DNA of 64,000 nt, from contig NZ_PTXN01000004.1 in the NCBI RefSeq assembly GCF_012726345.1, positions 1 to 64,000 on the forward strand, written 5' to 3'. Below, piece by piece: positions 40,149-49,382 of the stretch. How positions within the stretch are numbered: position 1 is the first letter of the stretch; every line of letters begins with the position of its first letter. The translations under genes were made by a program, and so were the position numbers. The stretch is from Marinomonas sp. UCMA 3892. GTDB lineage: Bacteria; Pseudomonadota; Gammaproteobacteria; Pseudomonadales; Marinomonadaceae. Below the pieces are notes generated by a model. It made no database searches. It was given only the letters and a program-made list of their open reading frames with translations, and was not told the DNA's origin.

Positions 40149-41738
40149 ATGAGTAATAAAGTACCTGACAATGGTCGGGCAGAATACAACACGTCGTATA
40201 AAGTAGGACAAGATAACATCCAGTTTCTTGGCCTAGACGTATTAAATCCAGTGTTTAGTACCAGCGCGCTTATTATTTTTGCATTCATCATTGGCAGTAT
40301 CTTATTCCCTGCTGATGCGAGTGTAATTTTATCTGGTGCAAAAAATTGGTCGATCAATAATTTTGATTGGTTCTTTATGGTAGCTGGTAATATTTTCGTG
40401 ATCTTTTGTTTGCTACTGATTCTCCTTCCTCTCGGTAAAATTCGCCTTGGTGGAACCGAAGCAAGTGCAGAACACTCAACTATTACTTGGTTCTCAATGC
40501 TATTTGCAGCGGGTATGGGTATTGGTTTGATGTTCTGGAGTGTGGCAGAACCTGTTGCTTATTATACAGGCTGGTACGGTACACCTTTTGATGTGGTTAA
40601 AAACACACCAGAAGCACGAGACCTAGCAATGGGGGCAACCATGTTCCATTGGGGTCTTCATCCTTGGGCTATTTATGCTGTTGTGGGTCTGTCATTGGCG
40701 TTCTTTGCATACAACAAAGGCTTGCCTCTTACTATTCGTTCTGCTTTTTACCCACTATTCGGTGAGAAAGTTTGGGGTGGTATCGGTCACGTCATCGACG
40801 TTGTCTCTGTCATTGCAACAATCTTTGGTTTAGCAACCTCTCTTGGCTTTGGTGCGCTGCAAGCGACTAGTGGTCTTAACTTCCTTTTTGATATTCCTAA
40901 TACGCTAGCGACACAAATTGTTGTGATTTGCGTAGTAACTGCCGTTGCAATTATTTCGGTGGCACGTGGTCTAGAAGGTGGCGTAAAACTACTATCTAAC
41001 GTCAACATGATCATCGCTGCGGTGTTGGCAATCTTCATTGTAATCGTGGGTAACACTGGTGCTATCTTTGCAGCAATGGGTTCTTACTTGCTGAACTATG
41101 TTGAATACATCATTCCTTTAAGTAACTGGATCGATCGAACAGACACAACTTTCTACCATGGTTGGACTGTGTTCTATTGGGCTTGGTGGATTTCCTGGTC
41201 ACCATTTGTCGGCATGTTTATAGCGCGCGTTTCTCGTGGTCGTACTGTTCGTGAATTCCTTGTAGCAGTTCTATTGGTACCAACGGTTGTTTCTCTTATA
41301 TGGATGTCTATTTTTGGTGGTTCAGCTCTAGATCAGTCCGCTAACGGCGTTGGTGCATTGGCAAACGGTATTACTGACTCGTCGTTGGCTATGTTCCAAA
41401 TGTTTGCAAGCTTACCTATGACGTCTGTAATCTCCTTCATTGGTATTATTCTAGTATTGGTATTCTTTGTAACATCCTCTGACTCTGGCTCTTTGGTTAG
41501 CGATGGTATTACCGCTGGCGGTAAAACTGACGCACCAATGATTCAACGTGTCTTCTGGGCGGTTTTAGAAGGTATCATCGCAATTGCTCTGCTAGTGGGT
41601 GGTGGTTCCGAAGCTCTTGGCGCAATCCAAGCAGCAGCGATTACTATTGGCTTACCATTCACACTGCTTATGCTAATCATGTGTGTAAGCTTGTGGAAAG
41701 GTTTGCGTAGCGATATGCATCTTTATAAAAAAGCATAG
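40149..41738 (+). CDS. BCCT-family betaine/choline/carnitine-type transporter
   Basis: Secondary transporter of about 529 aa with some twelve membrane helices. The start at 40149 (MSNKVPDNGR) has GGGAG at suitable spacing; the ATG at 40143 is too close. Helix 3 carries GMGIG, as in ion-coupled BetP-type carriers, and the family signature WAWWISWSPFVGMFIARVSRGRT is present. The C-terminal tail is short, arguing against BetP-like osmosensing. Substrate could be betaine, choline, ectoine or DMSP; no catabolic gene nearby identifies it. Confidence 0.9.
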   Translation: MSNKVPDNGRAEYNTSYKVGQDNIQFLGLDVLNPVFSTSALIIFAFIIGSILFPADASVILSGAKNWSINNFDWFFMVAGNIFVIFCLLLILLPLGKIRLGGTEASAEHSTITWFSMLFAAGMGIGLMFWSVAEPVAYYTGWYGTPFDVVKNTPEARDLAMGATMFHWGLHPWAIYAVVGLSLAFFAYNKGLPLTIRSAFYPLFGEKVWGGIGHVIDVVSVIATIFGLATSLGFGALQATSGLNFLFDIPNTLATQIVVICVVTAVAIISVARGLEGGVKLLSNVNMIIAAVLAIFIVIVGNTGAIFAAMGSYLLNYVEYIIPLSNWIDRTDTTFYHGWTVFYWAWWISWSPFVGMFIARVSRGRTVREFLVAVLLVPTVVSLIWMSIFGGSALDQSANGVGALANGITDSSLAMFQMFASLPMTSVISFIGIILVLVFFVTSSDSGSLVSDGITAGGKTDAPMIQRVFWAVLEGIIAIALLVGGGSEALGAIQAAAITIGLPFTLLMLIMCVSLWKGLRSDMHLYKKA

Positions 41739-41773
41739 ATTTCTAGTAATTCCGTAGAGATCTATTACTACTA

Positions 41774-41820
41774 AAAACAACGTGAGTGGCTGTAACAGGG
41801 CATTCACGTTGTTTTCTTTT
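41774..41820 (+). terminator. Intrinsic terminator after the BCCT gene
   Basis: A stem of about 10 bp (AACAACGTGA near 41776-41785 with TCACGTTGTT at 41804-41813) is followed by a T-rich tail. It separates the BCCT gene from the manganese-riboswitch unit. Confidence 0.75.
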
Positions 41821-41832
41821 TGTAAATACTCT

Positions 41833-41950
41833 ATTATCGGCGTCCTCTTAGGGGAGTAATCTTCTTTGCGTATACCAAGTGTATTGCAAAGATTCTTTGT
41901 CAACATAATCGAGCCTCAAGCTCGTGGCAAAGAAGTCCTGATCCGATAAT
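41833..41950 (+). promoter_or_regulatory. yybP-ykoY manganese riboswitch (putative)
   Basis: The closing stem ATTATCGG/CCGATAAT (41833-41840 with 41943-41950) encloses the family hallmark GGGGAGTA (about 41861-41868). Inside are a stem of TTTGC with GCAAA around 41875 and 41895, and a second arm TTCTTTG/CAAAGAA holding the GTCAACATA loop segment and a CGAGC/GCTCG hairpin. This matches the two-legged yybP-ykoY aptamer as I remember it. It precedes a UPF0016 family gene, whose homologue MneA exports manganese, a known association. Confidence 0.8.
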
Positions 41951-41973
41951 ATATCGCAGGGTTGATGAGACTT

Positions 41974-42032
41974 AAGACAATGACTTGGCTCAGGTGGGCT
42001 CAGGTTCGTTGTCTTTCGTTTATTGCCCACCT
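41974..42032 (+). promoter_or_regulatory. Riboswitch expression platform with competing hairpins
   Basis: Two pairings compete: AAGACAA/TTGTCTT (41974-41980 with 42009-42015) and AGGTGGGC/GCCCACCT (41992-41999 with 42025-42032). The second reaches to just before the AGGA ribosome-binding site of the UPF0016 gene, suggesting control of translation. The switching direction is inferred from the usual on-switch behaviour of this class. Confidence 0.55.
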
Positions 42033-42046
42033 AGGACCTATCAAAA

Positions 42047-42613
42047 ATGGAAGCACTACTCACTTCTATCTCTACTGTTGCTCTTGCTGAAATGGGTGAT
42101 AAAACCCAGCTTTTAGCTTTATTCCTTGCTACGCGTTTCGCATCTAAATCTTCTATTGTTCTAGGTATTCTTGCAGCGACATTACTCAATCACGCCCTGT
42201 CTGCATGGCTTGGTGTCGAAATAGCTCAATGGATCCCCGAAAGTGCGATCAGTTGGGTAGTGGGTTTAAGCTTTATCGCTGTAGGCCTGTGGTTATTGAT
42301 CCCAGATAAAGACGACAGTGAAGACAATAGCATGCTGAAATACGGTGCGTTTGGAGCAACGTTTGTCTTGTTTTTCCTCGCCGAAATCGGTGACAAAACT
42401 CAAATCGCGACCGTCTTATTAGGTGCTCACTATGGCAGTGTCTGGATGGTCTTGCTAGGCTCAACAATAGGGATGATGTTGGCTAACGTACCTGTGGTAT
42501 TTGCTGGCAACTGGATAATGGAGCGAATCAATGCTAACCGTACGCGTCTACTTGCCTGTTTACTTTTTCTGATCATGGGAATCGTGACAATAGCGACACC
42601 TCTACTTCAATAG
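42047..42613 (+). CDS. UPF0016/GDT1-family cation exporter (MneA-like, probable Mn2+ efflux)
   Basis: Integral membrane protein of 188 aa made of two homologous halves. Each half bears the family motif E-x-GD-K-T: LAEMGDKTQLLALFLATRF near the start and LAEIGDKTQIATVLLGAHY in the second half. About six helices are visible. Homologues export Mn2+ or exchange Ca2+/Mn2+ for H+. The putative manganese riboswitch upstream supports a role in relieving manganese excess. Confidence 0.9.
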   Translation: MEALLTSISTVALAEMGDKTQLLALFLATRFASKSSIVLGILAATLLNHALSAWLGVEIAQWIPESAISWVVGLSFIAVGLWLLIPDKDDSEDNSMLKYGAFGATFVLFFLAEIGDKTQIATVLLGAHYGSVWMVLLGSTIGMMLANVPVVFAGNWIMERINANRTRLLACLLFLIMGIVTIATPLLQ

Positions 42614-42682
42614 ATAGATAAATAAATTGGCATTTCATAAACTTGCTAGGTAAACGGCCTCTTAATAAATAGGAATGGAATA

Positions 42683-44539
42683 ATGGATGTTGAATTAACT
42701 GAAATACTCGAAGCACTTTGTCAGCATGCACCATTCAATGAAATTGCCGACGATCCGCAACTCAATGATATGACCAAAGAAATTGAAATACGTTATGTGC
42801 GTACTGGGGAGTGGGTCATTGCCCCAAGCGCACCTAACAATACTCTGTTTTTTATACGTAGTGGTGCGATTGAGGTTCTCAGTAAAGAGAATAAATTAAT
42901 TCAACGCATGAACGAAGGTGAGTTATTTGGCTACTACTCACTTTTGCGTAGTGGTAAGTCTTCACAATCCATGCGCACCATCGAAGACAGTTTGTTGTAT
43001 TGCATTCCGGCTCGCTGGTTTCTCAAACTATATGAAGAAAACGATATTTTTTCTGACTTTTTTGAATTGGCTCGCGAAGTACGTTTGCGTGCTGCGATGG
43101 AGTCGCAAAATTCCGATGTCTCCTTAATGACCTGTCCTGTGGTCAGCTTACTAAGACGACCTCCAATTAGTACAGACATCAGTTCAAGCATTCGTAATGC
43201 GGCTCAAATTATGGCTGAACACCGTGTCTCTAGCCTGCTAATCACAGATAAAGATGAACTAATTGGAATTGTTACCGACCGAGACCTACGCACTCGAGCT
43301 GTTGCCGAAGGACTTGCCTACGACACGCCTATTTCAGAGATCATGACCCGTGACCCGATAGTCATGGACAGTGGTGATTATGCATCAGAAGCGGTATTGA
43401 AAATGATGGACCGCAATGTCCATCATATCCCAATTGTGAAAAATGGGCGCCCTATTGGTGTAGTAAGTACTGGAGATATCATTCAGAAAGAAAGTCACGG
43501 CAGTGTATATTTGATCAGTGATATTTATAAACAAACCAGTATAGAAGGCTTACAAAGTATCAGCCGTAAGATGACGCATACTTTCACCCAACTTGTGCTT
43601 GCAGATGCCAATACACAAATGATTGGCAACGCTATGTCACACATCGGCACCGCTTTTGTAAAAAGGCTATTGCAGTTGGCCGAAGAAAAATACGGCCCAC
43701 CACCAGTACCTTATTGCTTTATCGCCCTTGGTTCACAGGCAAGAGAAGAGCAAACCATTAAAACAGACCAAGACAATGCACTGATTTTAAGTGACAAATA
43801 CAATAAAAAACTGCATGGCGAGTATTTTGAAGCATTGACAGATTGGGTTTGTAATAACCTAGATAAATGCGGTTATGACTTATGCTCTGGCGACATCATG
43901 GCATCGAATCCTCGCTGGCGCCAGCCACTAAATATCTGGAAAAATAACTTCAGCGAGTGGATACAAAAACCCAAGGCTGAAGCCTTACTACGACTGTCTA
44001 TCTTTTTTGATCTACGTGGTATTTATGGCGATAAAACCCTTGCCCTACAACTAAACCAACACATACGCCAAGAGGCTCAAAAGCATTCTGGCTTCTTAAC
44101 CTTTATGGCGCGAAATGCCAACCAGCGTAAACCGCCTCTGGGGTTTTTCCGACAATTTGTACTGGATGGGGAAGGCGAACAGTCACGTACTTTCAATCTA
44201 AAAGAGAGAGGTATCGCGCCAATTATCGATATTGTTCGAGTGCATGCCCTAGCCTGTGGTAGCGACAAGCTCAATACCTTAGAACGCATTGAAGATATTG
44301 AAGCTGCAGGCTTGTTGCCTAATGGACGCGCTAAAGACCTGACTCTTGCTCTAGAAATGATTGGCATGATTCGTATTCAACACCAAAAAGAACAAATAGA
44401 GAATGGTGAACAACCGAATAACCACGTAAACCCTGAGAATTTGTCCTCCTTTGAAAAGCGTAACCTTCGCGATGCTTTTCATATCGTTGCACGTCAACAG
44501 GAGTTTATTAAATTCCGTTACGCAGGGAAGCGCAGCTAA
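42683..44539 (+). CDS. cNMP-binding/CBS/DUF294 putative nucleotidyltransferase
   Basis: Cytoplasmic protein of 618 aa with a cyclic-nucleotide-binding fold (about 10-130), a CBS pair (about 150-270: ISSSIRNAAQIMAEHRVSSLLI and ASEAVLKMMDRNVHHIPIV) and a DUF294 nucleotidyltransferase-like domain (about 295-440, with LGSQAREEQTIKTDQDNALI). The DUF294 C-terminal domain follows (about 450-590). The Asp pair in TDQDN suits metal binding. The family is often next to acetate or solute permeases and an exonuclease, as here; its reaction is not known. The next gene begins immediately after its stop. Confidence 0.85.
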   Translation: MDVELTEILEALCQHAPFNEIADDPQLNDMTKEIEIRYVRTGEWVIAPSAPNNTLFFIRSGAIEVLSKENKLIQRMNEGELFGYYSLLRSGKSSQSMRTIEDSLLYCIPARWFLKLYEENDIFSDFFELAREVRLRAAMESQNSDVSLMTCPVVSLLRRPPISTDISSSIRNAAQIMAEHRVSSLLITDKDELIGIVTDRDLRTRAVAEGLAYDTPISEIMTRDPIVMDSGDYASEAVLKMMDRNVHHIPIVKNGRPIGVVSTGDIIQKESHGSVYLISDIYKQTSIEGLQSISRKMTHTFTQLVLADANTQMIGNAMSHIGTAFVKRLLQLAEEKYGPPPVPYCFIALGSQAREEQTIKTDQDNALILSDKYNKKLHGEYFEALTDWVCNNLDKCGYDLCSGDIMASNPRWRQPLNIWKNNFSEWIQKPKAEALLRLSIFFDLRGIYGDKTLALQLNQHIRQEAQKHSGFLTFMARNANQRKPPLGFFRQFVLDGEGEQSRTFNLKERGIAPIIDIVRVHALACGSDKLNTLERIEDIEAAGLLPNGRAKDLTLALEMIGMIRIQHQKEQIENGEQPNNHVNPENLSSFEKRNLRDAFHIVARQQEFIKFRYAGKRS

Positions 44540-45250
44540 ATGACAAAGCCTTTATTAAAGAAGCAAGAAGACCTTCAAGACTGGCAAGAAATGTTTGCCC
44601 AATGGGCAGAAGAAGCGCCTGAAGGCCCACTGAAACGCTATTATCAAGCGGGGATGATTGCACCACAAACAGCACTGCAAGATACACCTTTGCTGGCCTT
44701 AGATTTAGAAACAACGGGGCTTGATCCAAGCCAAGACGAAATTATCAGTCTTGGTTTAATTCCTCTCAATCACAAAATCATTCGTTGCCAGGGCGCAAAA
44801 TATTGGATGGCAAAACCTGAGTGCTCATTGAATGCCGAGTCCGTTACGATTCACGAAATCACTCATTCTGAATTGGAAGAAGCACCTCGACTTCATGCTA
44901 TTTTAGATGAAATTTTATTAGCACTCACTCATCAAGTCATCGTCGTGCATTGCGTTGCGATTGAACGTCAATTTTTGCTAAAAGCATCAATGAAAATTTA
45001 CGGCTATCCGCTGTATTTTCCTGTGCTCGACACCATGGACATAGAACGCCAAGTCACCTTTAAACCTTGGTGGAAACGCTTTGGTAGACGCCCGTCATTA
45101 CGCTTAGATGCATGCCGTCAACGCTACAAACTCCCGCGCTACAAAGCCCACCATGCGCTCACCGACGCTTTGTCATCCGCCGAATTACTACAAGCGCAAA
45201 TTGCCTATCACATGGACCCTAAGGCCGATATTTCAAACTATTGGATTTAA
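44540..45250 (+). CDS. DEDDh-type 3'-5' exonuclease (DnaQ-like)
   Basis: Exonuclease-fold protein of 236 aa. ExoI LALDLETTGLD supplies the first Asp-Glu pair, ExoII is around IVVHCVAIERQFL, and ExoIII HHALTDALSSAEL supplies His and Asp. The first ~50 residues are a helical extension rich in Glu and Gln. It directly follows the DUF294 gene, and the pair is conserved in many proteobacteria; a signalling or RNA-processing role is possible. It is not the replicative epsilon subunit by context. Confidence 0.88.
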   Translation: MTKPLLKKQEDLQDWQEMFAQWAEEAPEGPLKRYYQAGMIAPQTALQDTPLLALDLETTGLDPSQDEIISLGLIPLNHKIIRCQGAKYWMAKPECSLNAESVTIHEITHSELEEAPRLHAILDEILLALTHQVIVVHCVAIERQFLLKASMKIYGYPLYFPVLDTMDIERQVTFKPWWKRFGRRPSLRLDACRQRYKLPRYKAHHALTDALSSAELLQAQIAYHMDPKADISNYWI

Positions 45251-45278
45251 TTCAAGCCACCCAGCCTGCTTTTAGCAA

Positions 45279-46379
45279 TTATACAAATGCAGGCTCGGCA
45301 AGCGTTGATTCAGCCACTTCAGAGAGTAAGGGACAGCTTTCACGAATCACTAATTCGGTTTCCAACACCACGTCTTTGGCTTCTCGAAGCCCTAAAAATA
45401 CCTCAGCGGCAACACGGCCTTTTTCCACCGTGTGTTGATGTATGGTGGTGATCGAAGGATGAATATTGGCACTTTCAGGAATGCCATCAAAACCAACCAC
45501 CTGCAAATCTTCCGGCACACGTAAACCTAAATGCAAGGCTGCTTGCACCGCTGCAATAGCAATACAATCACTCATGCAAAGTAATAATTGTGGACGCTTA
45601 GCCATAGTCAAAGCTTCACGGGCAGCCTGATAAGCTAACTTATGATTGTTCTCTGGGATATTCCAAATATGCTCAGATGCGACAGACAACTGATGCTCTT
45701 CCAATGCCTGAAAATAGCCATACAAACGCTGGATCGAAATAGACGCCGCGCGATCAAACAATTCGTCTTCACGGATACGACACACCCGATCTGTCGCCAA
45801 AAGGCTCAAACCTAAAATCGCTACGGCTTCAGGTTTATGTTGCAGAGCGTGAATGGCGATTCTATAGGCACCGCTGTGGTTTTCGATGTTGACAGAGGTA
45901 GTTCCAGGAATAAAGCTATCTACCGTAATGATGTTCTTATTCGGCATCAACCAAGGCGCATTAATACATTGCTGTGGTTTATGACCATAAACGATAAAAC
46001 CATCTACCATAGAAGATTGCATACGGCTCTGAGCATCTTGCTCAACTTGGTCTGAAGACAACAACAACATATTGTATTCATTGGCTTCAAAGACTTCCGC
46101 CATGCCTTTTAGAAATTGATTGGCAACAGGATCGGTTAAGCTGTAACTCAAGTCATCAGACAACACAATGCCAACTATTCCCGTGCGACCAGTGCGTAAA
46201 CTACGAGCAGCGGCATTAGGGCCAAAATAACCCATTTTTTCGCATTCGCTCAGAATGTTTTCACGCAAAGCGGCCGACAACTGATCAGGACGATTAAAGG
46301 CGTTTGAGATGGTTGCCGTGGATACTTCTAATCGTTCAGCAACGTCTTTTAAAGTCAGTTTTTTTATGTTTTTTGTCAT
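45279..46379 (-). CDS. LacI-family transcriptional regulator of the alpha-glucoside cluster
   Basis: Repressor of about 366 aa. The N-terminal helix-turn-helix LKDVAERLEVSTATISNAFNRPDQL is followed by the hinge helix segment AAARSLRTGRTG, then a periplasmic-binding-protein-like effector domain. The start at 46379 (MTKNIKKLTL) is preferred because an upstream in-frame start (46427) would place 16 unrelated residues before the HTH. It lies 115 bp downstream of the glucosidase gene and likely represses the cluster in response to the imported sugar. Confidence 0.92.
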   Translation of the reverse strand: MTKNIKKLTLKDVAERLEVSTATISNAFNRPDQLSAALRENILSECEKMGYFGPNAAARSLRTGRTGIVGIVLSDDLSYSLTDPVANQFLKGMAEVFEANEYNMLLLSSDQVEQDAQSRMQSSMVDGFIVYGHKPQQCINAPWLMPNKNIITVDSFIPGTTSVNIENHSGAYRIAIHALQHKPEAVAILGLSLLATDRVCRIREDELFDRAASISIQRLYGYFQALEEHQLSVASEHIWNIPENNHKLAYQAAREALTMAKRPQLLLCMSDCIAIAAVQAALHLGLRVPEDLQVVGFDGIPESANIHPSITTIHQHTVEKGRVAAEVFLGLREAKDVVLETELVIRESCPLLSEVAESTLAEPAFV

Positions 46380-46494
46380 ACTAACTACTCGCAAACCAAA
46401 AGAACTTCGACAAACAAGCCGATTCACACAAAACGCAAATCGGCTTGAGATGACAAATGCCCAATTAAAAACTCAATTAACTGCGTAATACGAC

Positions 46495-48114
46495 TTAAGA
46501 CAACTTAGCAAAGAAGGCTTGATAAGCTGGCAAAGTCAATCCTGTACCGTCTAAAGTCGATTCGAAACCATGACCTTGCAACACTTCAGCAACACCCGTT
46601 TTTAATGTCGCATGCTGCTCTTCGCTCGTCATGTTTAACACAACCAAAAGTCGAACACCCTCGTATTCACGCACCAAAGCAATTAATTGCTCATTACCAA
46701 GATCAAGCTGAGACAATTCACCATTCACTAAAGCAGGTTGTTGCTGACGCCAATGAATCAGCTGACGCACTTTATGCAGCAAGGCATCTGGATTCGCTTC
46801 TTGTTCTGCAACACTAAGCGGTAAGTGATTTTTATCGACCGGCAACCAAGGTTCGATTATAGAAAATCCACCTAATGCAGATTTATCCCATACCATCGGC
46901 GTACGACAGCCATCACGGCCTTTAAATACTGGCCACAGCGGAATGCCATAAGGATCTTGAATGCGCTCAAACGGCACCTCAGCCTCTGGTAAGCCAAGTT
47001 CTTCACCTTGATACAAACAAACACTGCCACGTAGAGACAAAATCAACGCCAAAGCAATCAGTGGATAAGCTTTGCCATCTTCGTTTGCGCCCCAACGTGT
47101 GCGCGAACGCACCACGTCATGGTTCGATAACGCCCAGCAAGGCCAACCATCGCCCACGATGTTATTCATATCCGCCAAAGTTTTGCGAATATATTCTGGA
47201 GAATGAGGCGTATTCAGAAAATCGAAGGTATACGCCATATGTAGCTTATCGCCACCAGACGTGTATTCCGCCATGCGTTTCAGAGGAAAATCGTCACCAA
47301 TTTCGCCTACCATAGTGCTACCCGGAAACTCATTCATCATGATGCGTAAATCTTTTAAGAAGTCCAAGTTTTCTGGACGGCTAAGATCGTACACATGACG
47401 CTGATAAGTGTAAGGATTATCGTGTGGCGCTCCCATAGTTTTTGGCTCCCCAGCTGGTACTGGAGGATTGTCTTCCAAACCTTGGCTGTGGAAGTAGAAG
47501 TTCACCGTATCCAAACGGAAACCGTCGACACCCAACTCTAACCAAAAACGCATGTTATCCAAATGAGCCTTACGGACTTCGGGATTATGGAAGTTGAAAT
47601 CTGGCTGAGATTCTAAGAAGTTATGCAAATAATACTGCAAACGACGACTATCCCATTTCCACGCACTGCCACCAAAGATAGACAACCAGTTATTTGGCGG
47701 TGAACCATCAGGCTTAGGATCAGACCAAACATACCAATCTGCTTTCGGATTGGTTTTATCTTGACGACTTTCTTCAAACCAAGGGTGAACATCAGCTGAG
47801 TGACTAATTACCTGATCGATCATGACTTTCAATCCCAGTTCATGGGAACGATCAACCAAGACTTTAAAGTCCGCTAACGAGCCAAACATAGGATCAATGT
47901 CACAGTAATCGGATACATCGTAACCAAAATCTTTCATTGGAGAAGTAAAAATAGGCGACAGCCAAATCGCATCGACACCAAGGGAGGCAACGTAATCTAA
48001 CTTACTTGTAATGCCCGCTAAATCGCCAACGCCATCGCCATTTGCATCCATAAAACTACGTGGGTAAATTTGATAAATAATCCCACCTTTCCACCAGTTC
48101 AGATTGGTTGTCAT
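46495..48114 (-). CDS. GH13 alpha-glucosidase (AglA-like)
   Basis: Cytoplasmic glycoside hydrolase of 539 aa from the ATG at 48114 (MTTNLNWWKGG), preceded by GGAGAG. The (beta/alpha)8 motifs are visible: DQVISHSADVHPWF, the nucleophile Asp in GVDGFRLDTVNF, the acid/base Glu in MVGEIGDD, and the transition-state stabiliser in LSNHDVVRSRTRWG. It likely cleaves the terminal alpha-glucosyl residue of the sugar imported by the adjacent ABC system, giving glucose plus a second sugar. A fructokinase gene nearby suggests sucrose or a related glucosyl-fructose. A hairpin separates it from the ATPase gene. Confidence 0.93.
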   Translation of the reverse strand: MTTNLNWWKGGIIYQIYPRSFMDANGDGVGDLAGITSKLDYVASLGVDAIWLSPIFTSPMKDFGYDVSDYCDIDPMFGSLADFKVLVDRSHELGLKVMIDQVISHSADVHPWFEESRQDKTNPKADWYVWSDPKPDGSPPNNWLSIFGGSAWKWDSRRLQYYLHNFLESQPDFNFHNPEVRKAHLDNMRFWLELGVDGFRLDTVNFYFHSQGLEDNPPVPAGEPKTMGAPHDNPYTYQRHVYDLSRPENLDFLKDLRIMMNEFPGSTMVGEIGDDFPLKRMAEYTSGGDKLHMAYTFDFLNTPHSPEYIRKTLADMNNIVGDGWPCWALSNHDVVRSRTRWGANEDGKAYPLIALALILSLRGSVCLYQGEELGLPEAEVPFERIQDPYGIPLWPVFKGRDGCRTPMVWDKSALGGFSIIEPWLPVDKNHLPLSVAEQEANPDALLHKVRQLIHWRQQQPALVNGELSQLDLGNEQLIALVREYEGVRLLVVLNMTSEEQHATLKTGVAEVLQGHGFESTLDGTGLTLPAYQAFFAKLS

Positions 48115-48139
48115 CAGACTCTCCAAAAAAGATAAAACG

Positions 48140-48165
48140 TGGGGCAACGCCAAAGCATTGCCCCA
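48140..48165 (-). terminator. Intercistronic hairpin between the ATPase and glucosidase genes
   Basis: An 11-bp stem with one G-U pair (48140-48150 with 48155-48165) and a TTTG loop has a short T-run after it on the minus strand. It may cause partial termination or stabilise the upstream message. Confidence 0.6.
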
Positions 48166-48209
48166 TTTAAATACCAATATTACTAACTGCTCAATAACAT
48201 ACTAGCCAG

Positions 48210-49310
48210 TTAGCCTTTGCGTAAATAAGACTGCTCGTGCTCATCAAACAAATGCATTTTTTCAGCCGGGGCGGACAAATACACTTTATCCCCACGCTTA
48301 ATGTTCAAGGTACCAGCTTGCTTCGCAATCACCATGTCGTCTGCGCCAGGGATTTTTACATAAAGCAAAGTCGCTTCGCCGAGAGATTCCACGAAGGATA
48401 CTTCTCCCGAGAAAAGGCTTTCTTGTTCCGCAGACACAACCACCAAATCTTCTGGGCGAATACCGAAGAAAGCTGGTTTCGCTTGTTCACTTGATTCCGT
48501 CACGATAGGCGTTTGAATGGAGGCAGAAGCCGACAAAGACACCAAGGTTTGTGCGCCCGTTTGCTCAATGCGGCAAGGCACAATATTCATCGCTGGCGAA
48601 CCAATAAATTTCGCCACAAATACATTCGCAGGATGCTCATAAAGATCCAATGGCGAACCCACTTGCTCAATATCACCGCCCGACAACAACACGATGCGAT
48701 CAGCCAAGGTCATGGCTTCCACCTGATCATGGGTCACATAAATCATCGTAGAATCCGGCATGCTGTCTTTCAGATTAGCAATTTCCATTCGTGTCGCAAC
48801 ACGAAGTGCCGCATCCAAGTTAGACAAAGGTTCATCAAACAAGAATACTTTAGGACGACGTACAATCGCACGACCAATCGCCACACGTTGACGTTGACCG
48901 CCAGAAAGCGCCTTTGGTAAACGATCTAAATATGGTGTTAGTTGCAGCATATCAGCGGCTTTACGCACCTGCTGATCAATATCTGCTTTGCTAACCTTAG
49001 CGATTTGTAAACTGAACGCCATGTTGTCATAAACCGTCATGTGCGGGTACAAAGCGTAGCTTTGGAACACCATAGCAATACCACGCAATGCAGGCGGCAC
49101 GTCATTTACCACAACACCATCAATCTCTAATGTGCCAGCAGAGATGTCTTCTAAACCAGAAATCATGCGCAATAACGTGGACTTACCACAACCTGATGGC
49201 CCGACGAAAACAATGAATTCGCCCTGCTTGATGTCCAAATTAATGTCTTTTAATACTTCAACATTATTGGAATAAATTTTCTTAACATTGGTGAGTTTTA
49301 CATCAGCCAT
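48210..49310 (-). CDS. Alpha-glucoside ABC transporter ATP-binding protein (AglK/MalK-like)
   Basis: ATPase of 366 aa for the sugar importer. It has Walker A GPSGCGKST, signature LSGGQRQRVAIGRA, Walker B VFLFDEP and the switch His in THDQVEAMTLADR. The C-terminal OB-type regulatory part (about 240-366, FFGIRPEDL) is typical of MalK/UgpC ATPases. It lies downstream of the two permease genes and upstream of the glucosidase gene. Confidence 0.94.
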   Translation of the reverse strand: MADVKLTNVKKIYSNNVEVLKDINLDIKQGEFIVFVGPSGCGKSTLLRMISGLEDISAGTLEIDGVVVNDVPPALRGIAMVFQSYALYPHMTVYDNMAFSLQIAKVSKADIDQQVRKAADMLQLTPYLDRLPKALSGGQRQRVAIGRAIVRRPKVFLFDEPLSNLDAALRVATRMEIANLKDSMPDSTMIYVTHDQVEAMTLADRIVLLSGGDIEQVGSPLDLYEHPANVFVAKFIGSPAMNIVPCRIEQTGAQTLVSLSASASIQTPIVTESSEQAKPAFFGIRPEDLVVVSAEQESLFSGEVSFVESLGEATLLYVKIPGADDMVIAKQAGTLNIKRGDKVYLSAPAEKMHLFDEHEQSYLRKG

Positions 49311-49344
49311 GATTCTACTGCCTCAATCTAAATTCATACCCTAA

Positions 49345-49368
49345 GTGAGGAGCAAATGCTCGACTCAC
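49345..49368 (-). terminator. Intercistronic hairpin between AglG-like and AglK-like genes
   Basis: GTGAG-GAGC pairs with GCTC-CTCAC (49345-49353 with 49358-49368, 2-nt bulge) around AAAT. No T-run follows on the minus strand, so it is more likely an mRNA-stabilising structure than a terminator. Confidence 0.45.
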
Positions 49369-49382
49369 CTGCCTAGGTTTTG

